From Blastocatellia bacterium (GTDB lineage: Bacteria; Acidobacteriota; Blastocatellia; Pyrinomonadales; Pyrinomonadaceae), in assembly GCA_016789265.1 (NCBI GenBank), contig JAEUQK010000013.1:1-64000 (forward strand): 64,000 nt of DNA, read 5' to 3'. The position numbers were made by a program, and so were the translations under genes. Shown piece by piece: positions 16,367 through 24,785 of this stretch; within the stretch, counting starts at the first letter, position 1; each line of letters begins with the position of its first letter. Under the pieces are notes generated by a model. That model worked only from the letters and a program-made list of their open reading frames with translations, ran no database searches and had not been told where the DNA came from.

Positions 16367-17192
16367 CTCTTTCGATCTTTGTGAAATTGTATCGTAGTAA
16401 AACACGCATCGGCAAAGGTTTGCCGTCACGCATCGCGGGCCGCCAATTCATCGTCCGAACAGCACGTTCAACAGACTGGTCCAGGCCGTATCCCGCCCAA
16501 CGCACGATCCGCGTACCTTTTATTGAACCGTCAACGTCGATGTCTGCCTCGATATCGACCGTAGCTTTGATGCCGTAGAAGAACGCAGTTGAGGTGTACT
16601 CCGGCTTGATGCGTTTATATGGAACGGGAAGCTTAATTTCCTTTGCCTGTGGCGAACGTTCCGGCGGCGGTTCGGGAAAATTGAGTGTAGCGGCCGCCGG
16701 ACCCATAGATAAGATCTTGGCCGCGATCGAATCAGCGAGAGAAGAGGCGTCCGCTTTCAGACTCGTTTCCGCGATCCCGATCGTTCTCCCTTCCTGGCTT
16801 TTCAATAGCCAGTCGATCAGCAAGCCCGTTCGCGAATCGACTATGTAAACAACGGCATACGCTTCGAAATGTTCAGGCTTTTCGGCGGCCGCGCGACGCT
16901 GCATGCGGGTCTTTATCAACACGAACCGGTCACACCCGACGACCGATCCGATCCGCTTTGCTTCTTCCGCGCTCATGTTGAAATGGTCGGCGATCTCAAC
17001 TGATCGAAATGCGGCCTCCGCCATTTCTGGATCGAGTATGCGAATCTTTTTCGAAAGTTCCGCTCTTACCGACTCTGCCACGCCCGGGACCGCGGCCGAA
17101 TCTTGCGGTTCAAAGACGGCTAAGCGCTGAGCGACGGGCGCGACTACGGCCAGATCAAGAAGCAAGATAAGCGAAAAGAGACGAAAAAGCAT
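16353..17192 (-). CDS. secreted protein with C-terminal TonB domain
   Basis: A 279-residue protein. The first 20 or so residues (MLFRLFSLILLLDLAVVAPV) are a signal peptide or anchor. Residues about 25-165 resemble periplasmic TolB/CsgG-like N-terminal domains in pattern only (RLAVFEPQ, GCDRFVLIKTRM). After a proline-rich linker, residues about 190-275 form a TonB_C domain (VDIEADIDVDGSIKGTRIVR then VRTMNWRPAMRDGKPLP). The linker is too short to span the periplasm as a classical TonB does. It lies between the HD hydrolase (9 bp upstream) and plsC (14-bp overlap). Whether it energises a receptor is unknown. Confidence 0.8.
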   Translation of the reverse strand: MLFRLFSLILLLDLAVVAPVAQRLAVFEPQDSAAVPGVAESVRAELSKKIRILDPEMAEAAFRSVEIADHFNMSAEEAKRIGSVVGCDRFVLIKTRMQRRAAAEKPEHFEAYAVVYIVDSRTGLLIDWLLKSQEGRTIGIAETSLKADASSLADSIAAKILSMGPAAATLNFPEPPPERSPQAKEIKLPVPYKRIKPEYTSTAFFYGIKATVDIEADIDVDGSIKGTRIVRWAGYGLDQSVERAVRTMNWRPAMRDGKPLPMRVLLRYNFTKIERDEEP

Positions 17193-17201
17193 CGATGAGA
17201 C

Positions 17202-18497
17202 CTATTTGTGATATAACGCGGAGATCTCGTCGCGCACATCGCCCGGAAAGCATATCCGGTGTATGGAATACCCGCGCTGCAGGCCGCGAACGGCCGGGCT
17301 GATCTCCGATATCTCCTGGATCTCGGGCCTTGAAAATCCGGTTTCGACATAGATCCTGTCTTTTGGATCGGACTGGCCGCCCGCATAGAAGAAATACGGC
17401 TCATTGCCCGCCGTATCCTCAAAGAAGTAGTAGGTCGGATCAAACCCGTGCTTTTCGACGATTCGGCGGGCCGCTTGGACAAACTCGGCGCGTTCAGCTT
17501 CGGGCATATCCAGGTCAAATGCCTTAAAGAGGCGTCTATTCAGGAACGAGCGCGAGAGGTCCGACAGGATCGGATCGTCGGAATGCTGCCATTGTTTTAT
17601 ATGAAAAAGTACATCGGTGTCGTCAAGCGAGAAGTGTTCGTCAATCGTTAGTTGACGGCCCGAGAGGATCGATTCAAACGGTGTCCCGGACGCATGCCAA
17701 ACCGGTTTTGCTGATCTGAACAGATCTATCGCACGCCGAAGCAGAGATTTCAGGACCGTCTCCGCCGCGCGGAGCGTTCGGTGAAAATAGACCTGCCGAA
17801 ACATATAATAGCGAGCTTGAAGATAGTCCTCGACCGCGTAAACCCCTCTGGCTGATACAAATAGCCGGTCATCAGCTTCACTTATCTCGATGGATTTCAG
17901 GACCCATTCCAGATCATATATACCGTATTTGACACCGGTCATAAGGCTGTCGCGTAGCAGGTAATCCATACGGTCAACGTCGAGTTGAGACGACACTAAT
18001 TGAGCCAGAGCCCTTCGCCGAAAATCGCCTTTGAAGATGGACGCGACGTCCGAAACCATATCAGACGAAAAGCTGCGAAGCACGTCGTTGATACCCGATC
18101 CTTCAGTTTCCACACAGGCCACCGTAAAGTTCTCGTGGTGAAAGCCGAGGATCGTCTCCATAACGTGTGAAAACGGTCCGTGACCGAGGTCGTGGATGAG
18201 CGCGGCGACGCGGACGGCGATACGGTCTTCATCCGAGATCTTGTACCGAGAAGCGAGCCGATCAAGAAGCCTCGTCGCAAGAAAGTATGCACCCAAAGAA
18301 TGTGTAAACCTTGAGTGCTCAGCAGTTTGATAGGCAAAATATGCAAGGCCAAGCTGCCGGATTCTCCTGAGTCGCTGAAATTCCGGAGTATCGATGAGCC
18401 TAGCTATCAGGCTTCCTTCCGGCGTGATCGTATCGACGCGAATTATGTTGTGTACCGCATCGCGGTAGTTTCGTTCGGACAAGTTCCTTTGCTCCAA
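17202..18497 (-). CDS. HD superfamily phosphohydrolase (COG1078-like)
   Basis: A 431-residue soluble protein. EHSRFTHSLGAYFLATRL (about residues 60-77), IHDLGHGPFSHVME (101-114) and a later DRMDYLLRDS form the metal-binding HD set, the pattern of SAMHD1-like and dGTPase-related hydrolases of COG1078. A nucleotide triphosphate substrate is likely but not shown. The start is TTG at 18497; another TTG at 18482 is preceded by AAGGA and is a good alternative. It is the first gene of a unit with the TonB_C protein (9 bp) and plsC. Confidence 0.85.
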   Translation of the reverse strand: MEQRNLSERNYRDAVHNIIRVDTITPEGSLIARLIDTPEFQRLRRIRQLGLAYFAYQTAEHSRFTHSLGAYFLATRLLDRLASRYKISDEDRIAVRVAALIHDLGHGPFSHVMETILGFHHENFTVACVETEGSGINDVLRSFSSDMVSDVASIFKGDFRRRALAQLVSSQLDVDRMDYLLRDSLMTGVKYGIYDLEWVLKSIEISEADDRLFVSARGVYAVEDYLQARYYMFRQVYFHRTLRAAETVLKSLLRRAIDLFRSAKPVWHASGTPFESILSGRQLTIDEHFSLDDTDVLFHIKQWQHSDDPILSDLSRSFLNRRLFKAFDLDMPEAERAEFVQAARRIVEKHGFDPTYYFFEDTAGNEPYFFYAGGQSDPKDRIYVETGFSRPEIQEISEISPAVRGLQRGYSIHRICFPGDVRDEISALYHK

Positions 18498-18556
18498 TTT
18501 GTCGCCCTAATTATCTCATTTTTACGTCATTTAGCGACAATCCGGGAAAGGCATTC

Positions 18557-18562
18557 ATTATA
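18557..18562 (-). promoter_or_regulatory. candidate -10 box for the HD hydrolase unit
   Basis: TATAAT reads on the minus strand at 18562-18557, inside the palindrome CATTATAATG, so a -10 box exists on both strands. No good -35 box was found 16-18 bp upstream. The surrounding 303-bp spacer (18498-18800) is AT-rich, has no ORF, and carries the promoters of the two divergent genes. Confidence 0.3.
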
Positions 18563-18745
18563 ATGAAAAAAATACAAAATAATGGAAATCATGGGTCGCA
18601 ATTGTCGTCATACTTCACAAGAGGTTCGAATTTTCAAATAGTTAATTGTTGAAATAAATGGGGTTAAACGGAATCATTCGAAAATTCGTATTTGTGGCGT
18701 TCTAATTGCCTCCTTACGAAGCGATATCTCCTTTTTGGGGTTTAC

Positions 18746-18765
18746 TAGTCTTGTAAGACTAATAT
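18746..18765 (+). promoter_or_regulatory. palindrome and -10-like box before the first Oar-like receptor
   Basis: TAGTCTT-GT-AAGACTA (18746-18761) is a perfect 7-bp-arm palindrome. It overlaps TAATAT (18760-18765), a plausible -10 box about 36 bp before the start codon. A repressor bound there would block the promoter. TTGGGG (18735-18740) is a weak -35 at 19 bp. The ribosome-binding site TTAGGAG lies 6 nt before the ATG. Confidence 0.4.
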
Positions 18766-18800
18766 TTTGACAGAATTAACATTTAAGTTAGGAGCGTAAA

Positions 18801-21800
18801 ATGAAAACAAATTTCAAATTTGTGATCTCGATGCTCACTCTCGTTGCTTTGTTTGCCGTTTCGGCATTTGCACAGAGAACGACGGGTGACATCGAAGGTA
18901 CTGTAACGGACCCGCAAGGTGCCGTGGTGCCGAACGTTACCGTTACCGTCTCAGCTACGACGGGCGGCGGTGCGGGAACGATCACCAGCGGTTTTAAGAG
19001 AACCGTCCAGGCGAACGCCCAGGGATTCTTCCGCGTTCAGCAGGTGCCTCCGGGAAGCTATACCATAACGACAGAGCCGATCTCGGGTTTTGGTGCAGCA
19101 AACGTCCCGAACGTCCGTGTGGTCGTTGACAACACGACGCCGGTAACCATTCAGCTCGCAGTTGGCGGCGCTGCCGTTAACGTTAACGTCAGTGCGGACG
19201 ATGCTCCGCCGATCGACGCCGCGGCGAGCAAGATCCAGGCCAACATCACTTCGCAGAGAATCGAACTTCTTCCGAAGGGTGTTGACTTCACCTCAGTCTT
19301 GAAGACCGTTCCGGGAACGCGTCCGGAAGGAAACTCCGGCGGTATCACCGTCGACGGTGCTTCGGGTTCTGAAAATGCGTTCTACATTGACGGCCAGGAA
19401 GTTACAAACTTCCGTACCGGTACGTTGAACGGCAACAACGCCATCCCGACCCAGTTCGTCCAGGAAGTCCAGGTCAAATCCAGCGGTTTCGAAGCCGAAT
19501 TCGGCGGAGCTACCGGCGGTGTGATCTCGGTCGTCACCAAGGGCGGTTCGAACGACTGGCGCGGTGAATTCGGTATGCAGTTCAATACGCCGAAGCTGAA
19601 CGGCAACCCGCGTGATTCGCTGGTCCGCTTCACTGCTTCGGGCTATTCGAACACGACCGAATACGTAAAGATCCCGAAGAGCGAAGGAACCAACGTTTTC
19701 CCGACGGCGAACCTCAGCGGTCCGATCGTCAAGGACAAACTCTGGTTCTTCGGCAGCTATACGCCGCAGATCTTCGAAACGATCAATAACACGACCTACT
19801 ACACTAACCTGCCGGCGTCGGTTCGCACGGTGACAAATACCCAGCGGTATCGCACTAAGCGTACCTATGAGTACGCATTCATGCGTCTCGATGCTTCGCC
19901 GACGAACAACCTTCGCCTTACGGGTACCTATACGTGGAACCCGATCATCGACAAGGGGGCTCTCGGAGCAGGCACGGTTTCGCTCGGCGGCGCCTTGCCG
20001 TTCGCGACCTTCGGTTCGACGACCTTGACCGGTAACCAGCTTACCGATGTTCAGGGCGGGCGTCAGAACTCGAACAACATCACTGCACAGGCAGTTTGGA
20101 CCCCGACAAGCAAGCTTGTCATCAGCGGACGCTTTTCACGAGGATTCTTGAATGAAAGACTTGCTGCATACATGGTTCCCCGTCAAACGCGTTTCCGCTG
20201 CCAAGTAGGGGTTGTATCCTTGATTGGATGCAGCAGCGGTCAAGCAGACGCTGTGAACTCGCAGATCAACAAGGACGTTTCGATCCGTACGAATTACGAA
20301 GTTGACGCTTCGTACCTCGTCAGCAACTTTGGCGGACGTCATGAATTCAAGGGCGGTTATCAGCGCTTTAAGATCCTCAACGACGTTGATCGTGGTTACA
20401 TCGATTACGGGATCGTTGATATTTATGTTGCGGCTCCGGGAGCTGGTGCGACCGGCTACCGCGATATGTGGTCGATCGAAGACCTTGGCGCACCGGTAAC
20501 CCCGACTTGCGTTGGCGGCACCTGTGTCCGCGACTCACTTGGTTACATCACGAACCCAGCATACATTGGTGCAGGTGAAATGATCCGTTTCGGTACCAAG
20601 GGTAAAGGTCAGAACCTTAACCAGTCGCTCTACATCCAGGACCGTTGGCAGCCGACGTCGCGTTTGACCTTGAATCTTGGTCTTCGCATGGAGAAGGAAG
20701 ACCTTCCTTCGTTTAATGGCCTTGCCCCGCCGATCAACTTCGGTTTTGGTGACAAGATCAGCCCGCGTCTCGGTTTTGCGTATGACCTGATGGGTGATGG
20801 CAAGACCAAGGTCTTTGCTTTCTTTGGCCGCTTTTTCGATCGCTTGAAGTTTGAACTTCCGCGCGGTTCGTTTGGCGGCGACTTCTACCGCGTTGACTTC
20901 TTCGAGATCTTCGCAAATCAAGGTGACTGGCGTTCATACACCTATAACCGCATCCGAGGCAACTTTAATGATGCTCCGGGTGGGGCGTGCCCGACCACGG
21001 GATTCATCGGTTCTGGAATTGCTCGGTGCCAGTTCGATTATCGTATCGCTTCGAACAGCCCGATCGCAGACATCTACACAGGTGCTGTAGACCCGAACCT
21101 GAAGCCGTTCCGTCAGACGGAATTCACGGCCGGTATGGAACATCAGCTCAGCCGTGACTTCGTTCTCAAGGGACGCTATACGTTCAAGAATGTTGACAAG
21201 GCGATCGAGGATGCCGGTATCATCAATGCGCAGGGCTCAGAAGCCTACATCATTGGCAACCCCGGATCTGGTCTTCATGCTGAACTGCTTCAACAGCTTG
21301 GCTATCAGAAGTCCACGACACCGAAGCGTCGTTATGATGCTGTTGAGGTCCAACTCGACAAGCGTCTTTCGAACAACTACTACTTCAACGTGAACTATAC
21401 CTACAGCCGGTTGCACGGTAACTACTCCGGTTTGGCTAGTTCCGATGAAGCAGGCCGTACGTCGCCGGGCGTAAACCGTTTCTTCGACTTGCCGTTCATC
21501 GGTTTCACCGCTGCCGGCAACAAGGACAACGGGCCGCTCGCTACCGATCGTCCGCATATCGTGAATGCTTATGGTTCGTACATCTTTGATTGGAATGGCA
21601 GCAAGTCGAACTCGACCGAGTTCTCGGCTTTTCAGACCTTCCAGTCGGGTACACCTGTAACTTCAACGATCGCCTTCATCACGACGACGATCTTCACGGA
21701 ACGCGGTGATCTTGGTCGTACCCCGATGTTCACGCAGACCGATTTCTCGGTTTCGCACAAATATCGGTTCGGCCGCGACAATCGCTTCACGCTTGTTGGT

Positions 21801-22094
21801 GACCTCAACATCCTGAACCTTTTGGATGAGGACAACGTCACTGGTTACTATACCCAGAAGACAACAAGCACGTTGCAGCCGTATACATCGGCTCTATTCG
21901 GTTCGCAGTTCTTGAATGCAGATGGATCAGTCAACTACGTTGGTGCGATCAATGCATACAATGCGGGTACTTTGTTGAACCAGTTCAACTCATATTTCGC
22001 AGCTGCATCGAGCCGTGTGGATGGCCGCTATGGTCAGCCGAACTCTTTCCAGGGACCGCGTAGCGTACGCTTCGGTTTCCGACTCCTCTTCTAA
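18801..22094 (+). CDS. TonB-dependent receptor, Oar-like, with carboxypeptidase-regulatory-like domain
   Basis: A 1097-residue outer-membrane protein. The signal peptide is about residues 1-25 (ending SAFAQ). Residues about 28-115 are a CarboxypepD_reg-like beta-sandwich (GDIEGTVTDPQGAVVPNVTV), then a plug region (about 140-250, ending GFEAEFGGATGGVISVVTKG), then a long beta-barrel. The protein ends RFGFRLLF with a terminal Phe, the BAM recognition pattern. Oar-like receptors import large nutrients or take part in surface processes; the substrate here is unknown. No SusD or other uptake gene is adjacent, and a terminator follows, so it is a single-gene unit. Length is typical of the group. 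Confidence 0.93.
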   Translation: MKTNFKFVISMLTLVALFAVSAFAQRTTGDIEGTVTDPQGAVVPNVTVTVSATTGGGAGTITSGFKRTVQANAQGFFRVQQVPPGSYTITTEPISGFGAANVPNVRVVVDNTTPVTIQLAVGGAAVNVNVSADDAPPIDAAASKIQANITSQRIELLPKGVDFTSVLKTVPGTRPEGNSGGITVDGASGSENAFYIDGQEVTNFRTGTLNGNNAIPTQFVQEVQVKSSGFEAEFGGATGGVISVVTKGGSNDWRGEFGMQFNTPKLNGNPRDSLVRFTASGYSNTTEYVKIPKSEGTNVFPTANLSGPIVKDKLWFFGSYTPQIFETINNTTYYTNLPASVRTVTNTQRYRTKRTYEYAFMRLDASPTNNLRLTGTYTWNPIIDKGALGAGTVSLGGALPFATFGSTTLTGNQLTDVQGGRQNSNNITAQAVWTPTSKLVISGRFSRGFLNERLAAYMVPRQTRFRCQVGVVSLIGCSSGQADAVNSQINKDVSIRTNYEVDASYLVSNFGGRHEFKGGYQRFKILNDVDRGYIDYGIVDIYVAAPGAGATGYRDMWSIEDLGAPVTPTCVGGTCVRDSLGYITNPAYIGAGEMIRFGTKGKGQNLNQSLYIQDRWQPTSRLTLNLGLRMEKEDLPSFNGLAPPINFGFGDKISPRLGFAYDLMGDGKTKVFAFFGRFFDRLKFELPRGSFGGDFYRVDFFEIFANQGDWRSYTYNRIRGNFNDAPGGACPTTGFIGSGIARCQFDYRIASNSPIADIYTGAVDPNLKPFRQTEFTAGMEHQLSRDFVLKGRYTFKNVDKAIEDAGIINAQGSEAYIIGNPGSGLHAELLQQLGYQKSTTPKRRYDAVEVQLDKRLSNNYYFNVNYTYSRLHGNYSGLASSDEAGRTSPGVNRFFDLPFIGFTAAGNKDNGPLATDRPHIVNAYGSYIFDWNGSKSNSTEFSAFQTFQSGTPVTSTIAFITTTIFTERGDLGRTPMFTQTDFSVSHKYRFGRDNRFTLVGDLNILNLLDEDNVTGYYTQKTTSTLQPYTSALFGSQFLNADGSVNYVGAINAYNAGTLLNQFNSYFAAASSRVDGRYGQPNSFQGPRSVRFGFRLLF

Positions 22095-22118
22095 TCTAAC
22101 GATTAGTTAGAACTTGAT

Positions 22119-22155
22119 ACTCGCCTGAGGCTTGTCCTCGGGCGAGTTTTTGTTT
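22119..22155 (+). terminator. intrinsic terminator after the receptor gene
   Basis: The stem ACTCGCCTGAGG with CCTCGGGCGAGT (one G-T wobble, 5-nt loop CTTGT) is followed by TTTTGTTT. It lies 25 nt after the receptor stop codon. Confidence 0.9.
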
Positions 22156-22193
22156 GGTGAACAGTGACGAACGAATATCGAGTATCAAAGGCT

Positions 22194-22316
22194 GAAACCC
22201 GACCGGTAGGGAGGATGCCCGTGAAGTGGATAGTGAATAGTGGATAGTGGGTAATGAGGGACATTGGCAGAAACCGGATCGGCAGGGAGGGTGCCCGTGA
22301 AGTAGATAGTGAATAG
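22194..22316. repeat. two imperfect 47-bp direct repeats
   Basis: 22194-22240 and 22270-22316 share the frame GAAACC, GGGAGG, TGCCCGTGAAGT and GATAGTGAATAG, with about six differences. A further GTGGATAGTG lies between them. The 278-bp spacer between the receptor terminator and the convergent TPR gene has no ORF. The copies could be a dispersed intergenic repeat or remains of a small non-autonomous element. No terminal inverted repeats or target-site duplications were seen. Confidence 0.7.
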
Positions 22317-22372
22317 AAGAAAGCTGCTACACGATCTCAATCGGATCGTCCGCACATGATTAAATCAGAAAC

Positions 22373-23425
22373 TCAGAAACTAAAGCCCTGTGTGAATTTA
22401 TTGGCCGCGACAGCCTTTTCACGAAATCTTGATACGAGTTTCTTGACCTCTTCGGTCTTTGTTCCTTCGGGTGCGATCTTCAGATATTCCTCCAGTTCAT
22501 CGGCCGCTTCCTTGAACCTGTTCATATTATTCGCATAAAGAAGGGCAAGATTCCAGTGGACATCTGCCGACTGTCCCTTGGAAAGCGATCTCGCGTTTAG
22601 GAGGGCCTTTTCGGCCTCTGCAAAGTTCTTCGCCTGACGATTGGCAATACCCAGCATTAAAAAGGCCTCAACTGAGCCCTGTTCGAGTGTTGATGCACGC
22701 TTAGCGGCCTCAATTGCGATGCCTGATTCCTTGAGTGCGTAGGCCGCGAAACTCAGCCCATACCAGCCTGAGAAGCTCTTTTCATTGACCGAGACCAGCT
22801 TTATAAATACCGCTAGCGCGTATACATAGTTTTGCTGCTTGATGTATTCACGGCCAAGGCGTTCGAGCGCGACGTAATATTCGGGAAAAGCCTTCACGGC
22901 GTTCAAGAGCGACTGAATACCGGCCTCGGTCCGATTGCTCTCGAGTTCGTCTATGCCCTTTTCATAAAGCTTCTTTGCGTCGGCAGGCACTTCCTGAGCA
23001 AAGATGGTCCCTGAGATCGGTTTAACATCCGGCCCGGTTTTTCGAACACGTAGATAAAAATCCTTGAATGCCTGGTCGGACGTCGAACCGCCCGGCCGAG
23101 GAATGTTTATGATCTCGACCTCCTGCGACTGTTCCTCGAGATTTGTTCCATACGGCATTACCCGAACCGTGAACCTCCCTGACGAAAGCCCTCCGAAGAA
23201 ATAACGGCCCGATCCATCCGTTCGCGTCCGCTGCAGAACTTGATTGACCTCGTTCATGACCTCTACGGGTATTTGCCCGACCGGAACTCGGTCTTGAGTG
23301 AACACGAAACCCGTTATGGTGTTTCGATTCTGTGCGTTGACCGTTAAGGCACCCGAAAACAAAAGGACCAAGGCGCACGCTATCCTCAAGGACGCACTCC
23401 CCGGAAAAGACGAACCGTTATTCAT
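22373..23425 (-). CDS. secreted TPR protein with carboxypeptidase-regulatory-like domain
   Basis: A 350-residue protein. Signal peptide about residues 1-32 (ALVLLFSGALTVNAQN). Residues about 35-110 are a CarboxypepD_reg-like fold (ITGFVFTQDRVPVGQIPVEV, then DGSGRYFFGGL). Residues about 150-330 hold four to five TPR-like helical repeats (GIQSLLNAVKAFPEYYVALE, AFLMLGIANRQAKNFAEAEK). This makes a periplasmic or surface scaffold likely. No enzyme motif was seen. It is separated from ribA by 36 bp on the same strand and could be read from the ribA promoter. Confidence 0.75.
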   Translation of the reverse strand: MNNGSSFPGSASLRIACALVLLFSGALTVNAQNRNTITGFVFTQDRVPVGQIPVEVMNEVNQVLQRTRTDGSGRYFFGGLSSGRFTVRVMPYGTNLEEQSQEVEIINIPRPGGSTSDQAFKDFYLRVRKTGPDVKPISGTIFAQEVPADAKKLYEKGIDELESNRTEAGIQSLLNAVKAFPEYYVALERLGREYIKQQNYVYALAVFIKLVSVNEKSFSGWYGLSFAAYALKESGIAIEAAKRASTLEQGSVEAFLMLGIANRQAKNFAEAEKALLNARSLSKGQSADVHWNLALLYANNMNRFKEAADELEEYLKIAPEGTKTEEVKKLVSRFREKAVAANKFTQGFSF

Positions 23426-23461
23426 CGCTATTACCTCGCGAAAGTTGGATAGTTTCCTGCC

Positions 23462-24124
23462 CTAGTCAGTCGTGATGTGTATCAGATGCCCCAATTTCTC
23501 TTTCTTTGTCCGCAAATAATGAGCCGCAGGGTCATTCGTTTTGATCTCTATCGGTATCCGCTCCACGATCGTCAATCCCGCTTCTTCCAGGGCCTTTAGC
23601 TTGTCGGGATTGTTAGAGATCACTTTGACCTTGCAGAGTCCGAGATCGAATAGTATCTCAGCACATTGCTGGTATTCGCGGGCATCGACCTCAAATCCGA
23701 GTTTCTCGTTTGCCTCGACGGTGTCCGCACCTTCATCCTGTAGCGCATATGCGCGGATCTTGTTTATTATTCCGATGCCGCGGCCCTCTTGCTGTTGGTA
23801 AACTATCGCTCCGCGGCCCTCGTCTTCGATCATCTGCATCGCCTTGTGCAGCTGCGGGCCGCAGTCGCATTTGATCGAACCGAATACGTCGCCCGTCAGA
23901 CATTGCGAGTGGATCCTGACAAGCGTCGGAACATCCGGCCGCAATTCGCCCTTGTACAATACGACAAATTCTTCGTCGCTTATTAGCGAACGGTAGCCTG
24001 CGATCTTGAAATCACCGGTCTCGGTAGGCAGGTTTGCCGTCGCTACACGCTCGACAGAGATAGAGCGATCAACGGGAGGGCAATTCTTTACTTGGCTAAC
24101 CACGAGGTTCTCCATATCGGACAC
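23462..24124 (-). CDS. ribA: GTP cyclohydrolase II
   Basis: A 220-residue enzyme that opens GTP to give the pyrimidine precursor of riboflavin, releasing formate and pyrophosphate. The zinc ligands Cys75, Cys86 and Cys88 have the family spacing ([15 protein letters not shown]). [11 protein letters not shown] (109-119) is the GTP-binding/catalytic block. It is a stand-alone form without the DHBP synthase domain (RibB) fused in many bacteria, and no other rib genes are near. The start is GTG at 24124, with ATG at 24115 as an alternative. Confidence 0.95.
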   Translation of the reverse strand: MSDMENLVVSQVKNCPPVDRSISVERVATANLPTETGDFKIAGYRSLISDEEFVVLYKGELRPDVPTLVRIHSQCLTGDVFGSIKCDCGPQLHKAMQMIEDEGRGAIVYQQQEGRGIGIINKIRAYALQDEGADTVEANEKLGFEVDAREYQQCAEILFDLGLCKVKVISNNPDKLKALEEAGLTIVERIPIEIKTNDPAAHYLRTKKEKLGHLIHITTD

Positions 24125-24231
24125 AAATCCCCTTTCTTATGAGAACGACCGTATCCCGAAATTGTAACATTTTTGGAACTCGATCAGTTAAAAAATCATT
24201 CGAATTTGACTTGAAATTAGATTCGTAGGCA

Positions 24232-24281
24232 AAGAGAACGGCCCCGGTGTCAGCCGAAGCTGATTCCCGAGGCCGGTCCTT
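24232..24281 (-). terminator. hairpin/terminator after the anti-sigma gene
   Basis: On the minus strand GGCCTCGG and ATCAGC pair with GCTGA and CCGGGGCC around a TTCG tetraloop, giving a long interrupted stem. Only a short T-rich run (CTCTTT) follows. It sits 15 nt after the stop of the zinc-finger gene and before ribA. Confidence 0.55.
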
Positions 24282-24296
24282 CTTTGGGGGAAGAAA

Positions 24297-24716
24297 TTAT
24301 TGTCCTTTTTCGTCTTCGTCTTCGGCCTTCTCTTCGCCTTCCGTTTTTTCTTCGTGTGCAAATACCGCACCGTCTGCGGTTCCGAAGATCTTGGAGAAAA
24401 GCCGGCCGAGCACTTCAGACATCTTTGTGGGCTCCGATGAACTCGGTGCTGCCGACGGTACTTCCTCTTCGGCAAAGGCCAGTTCGAGCCTGATCAATTC
24501 TGCCGAAGCGTGACGGCAAAAACCGCAATCAACCAGATGCGAAGTTACATTCTCAGCTTCGCGTGCATTAAGCGTTCCTTCAACAAATGCCGAAAGCGAA
24601 TCTTCGTCGATGTGGGCCGTTCCGGCCTCCGTCATCGTATTTCTCGAGGCTAGATACCGGTCCAGAAGTCCTTGAATCTGCAGCTCTTGTGGGTTTAATT
24701 GAATGTTCTTTTCCAT
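24297..24716 (-). CDS. zinc-finger (ZAS-type) anti-sigma factor-like protein
   Basis: A 139-residue protein. HLVDCGFC (His60, Cys64, Cys67) is the HxxxCxxC signature of zinc-binding anti-sigma domains, here in a short N-terminal domain (about residues 35-80). The rest is low complexity, and the last 25 residues are almost all Glu, Asp and Lys. No transmembrane helix was seen, so it would be a soluble partner. It lies 69 bp after the sigma factor gene on the same strand, which supports a sigma/anti-sigma pair. The region is unlike membrane-anchored RsiW proteins. Confidence 0.75.
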   Translation of the reverse strand: MEKNIQLNPQELQIQGLLDRYLASRNTMTEAGTAHIDEDSLSAFVEGTLNAREAENVTSHLVDCGFCRHASAELIRLELAFAEEEVPSAAPSSSEPTKMSEVLGRLFSKIFGTADGAVFAHEEKTEGEEKAEDEDEKGQ

Positions 24717-24785
24717 GTTCGTACCAGCCTCCCGAGTAACAGACGTAATAGTGAGGTTACGTTTGCGTAACTTTTTTCGGGAAGC

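Noticed and set aside
18767..18772. TTGACA as a -35 box of the first receptor gene
   Set aside because: A -10 at 17 bp would fall on the ribosome-binding site, so it cannot serve a normal leader transcript.
24188..24475. 95-residue Lys/Arg-rich minus-strand ORF
   Set aside because: Overlaps the polyacidic end of the anti-sigma gene in another frame; a composition artefact.
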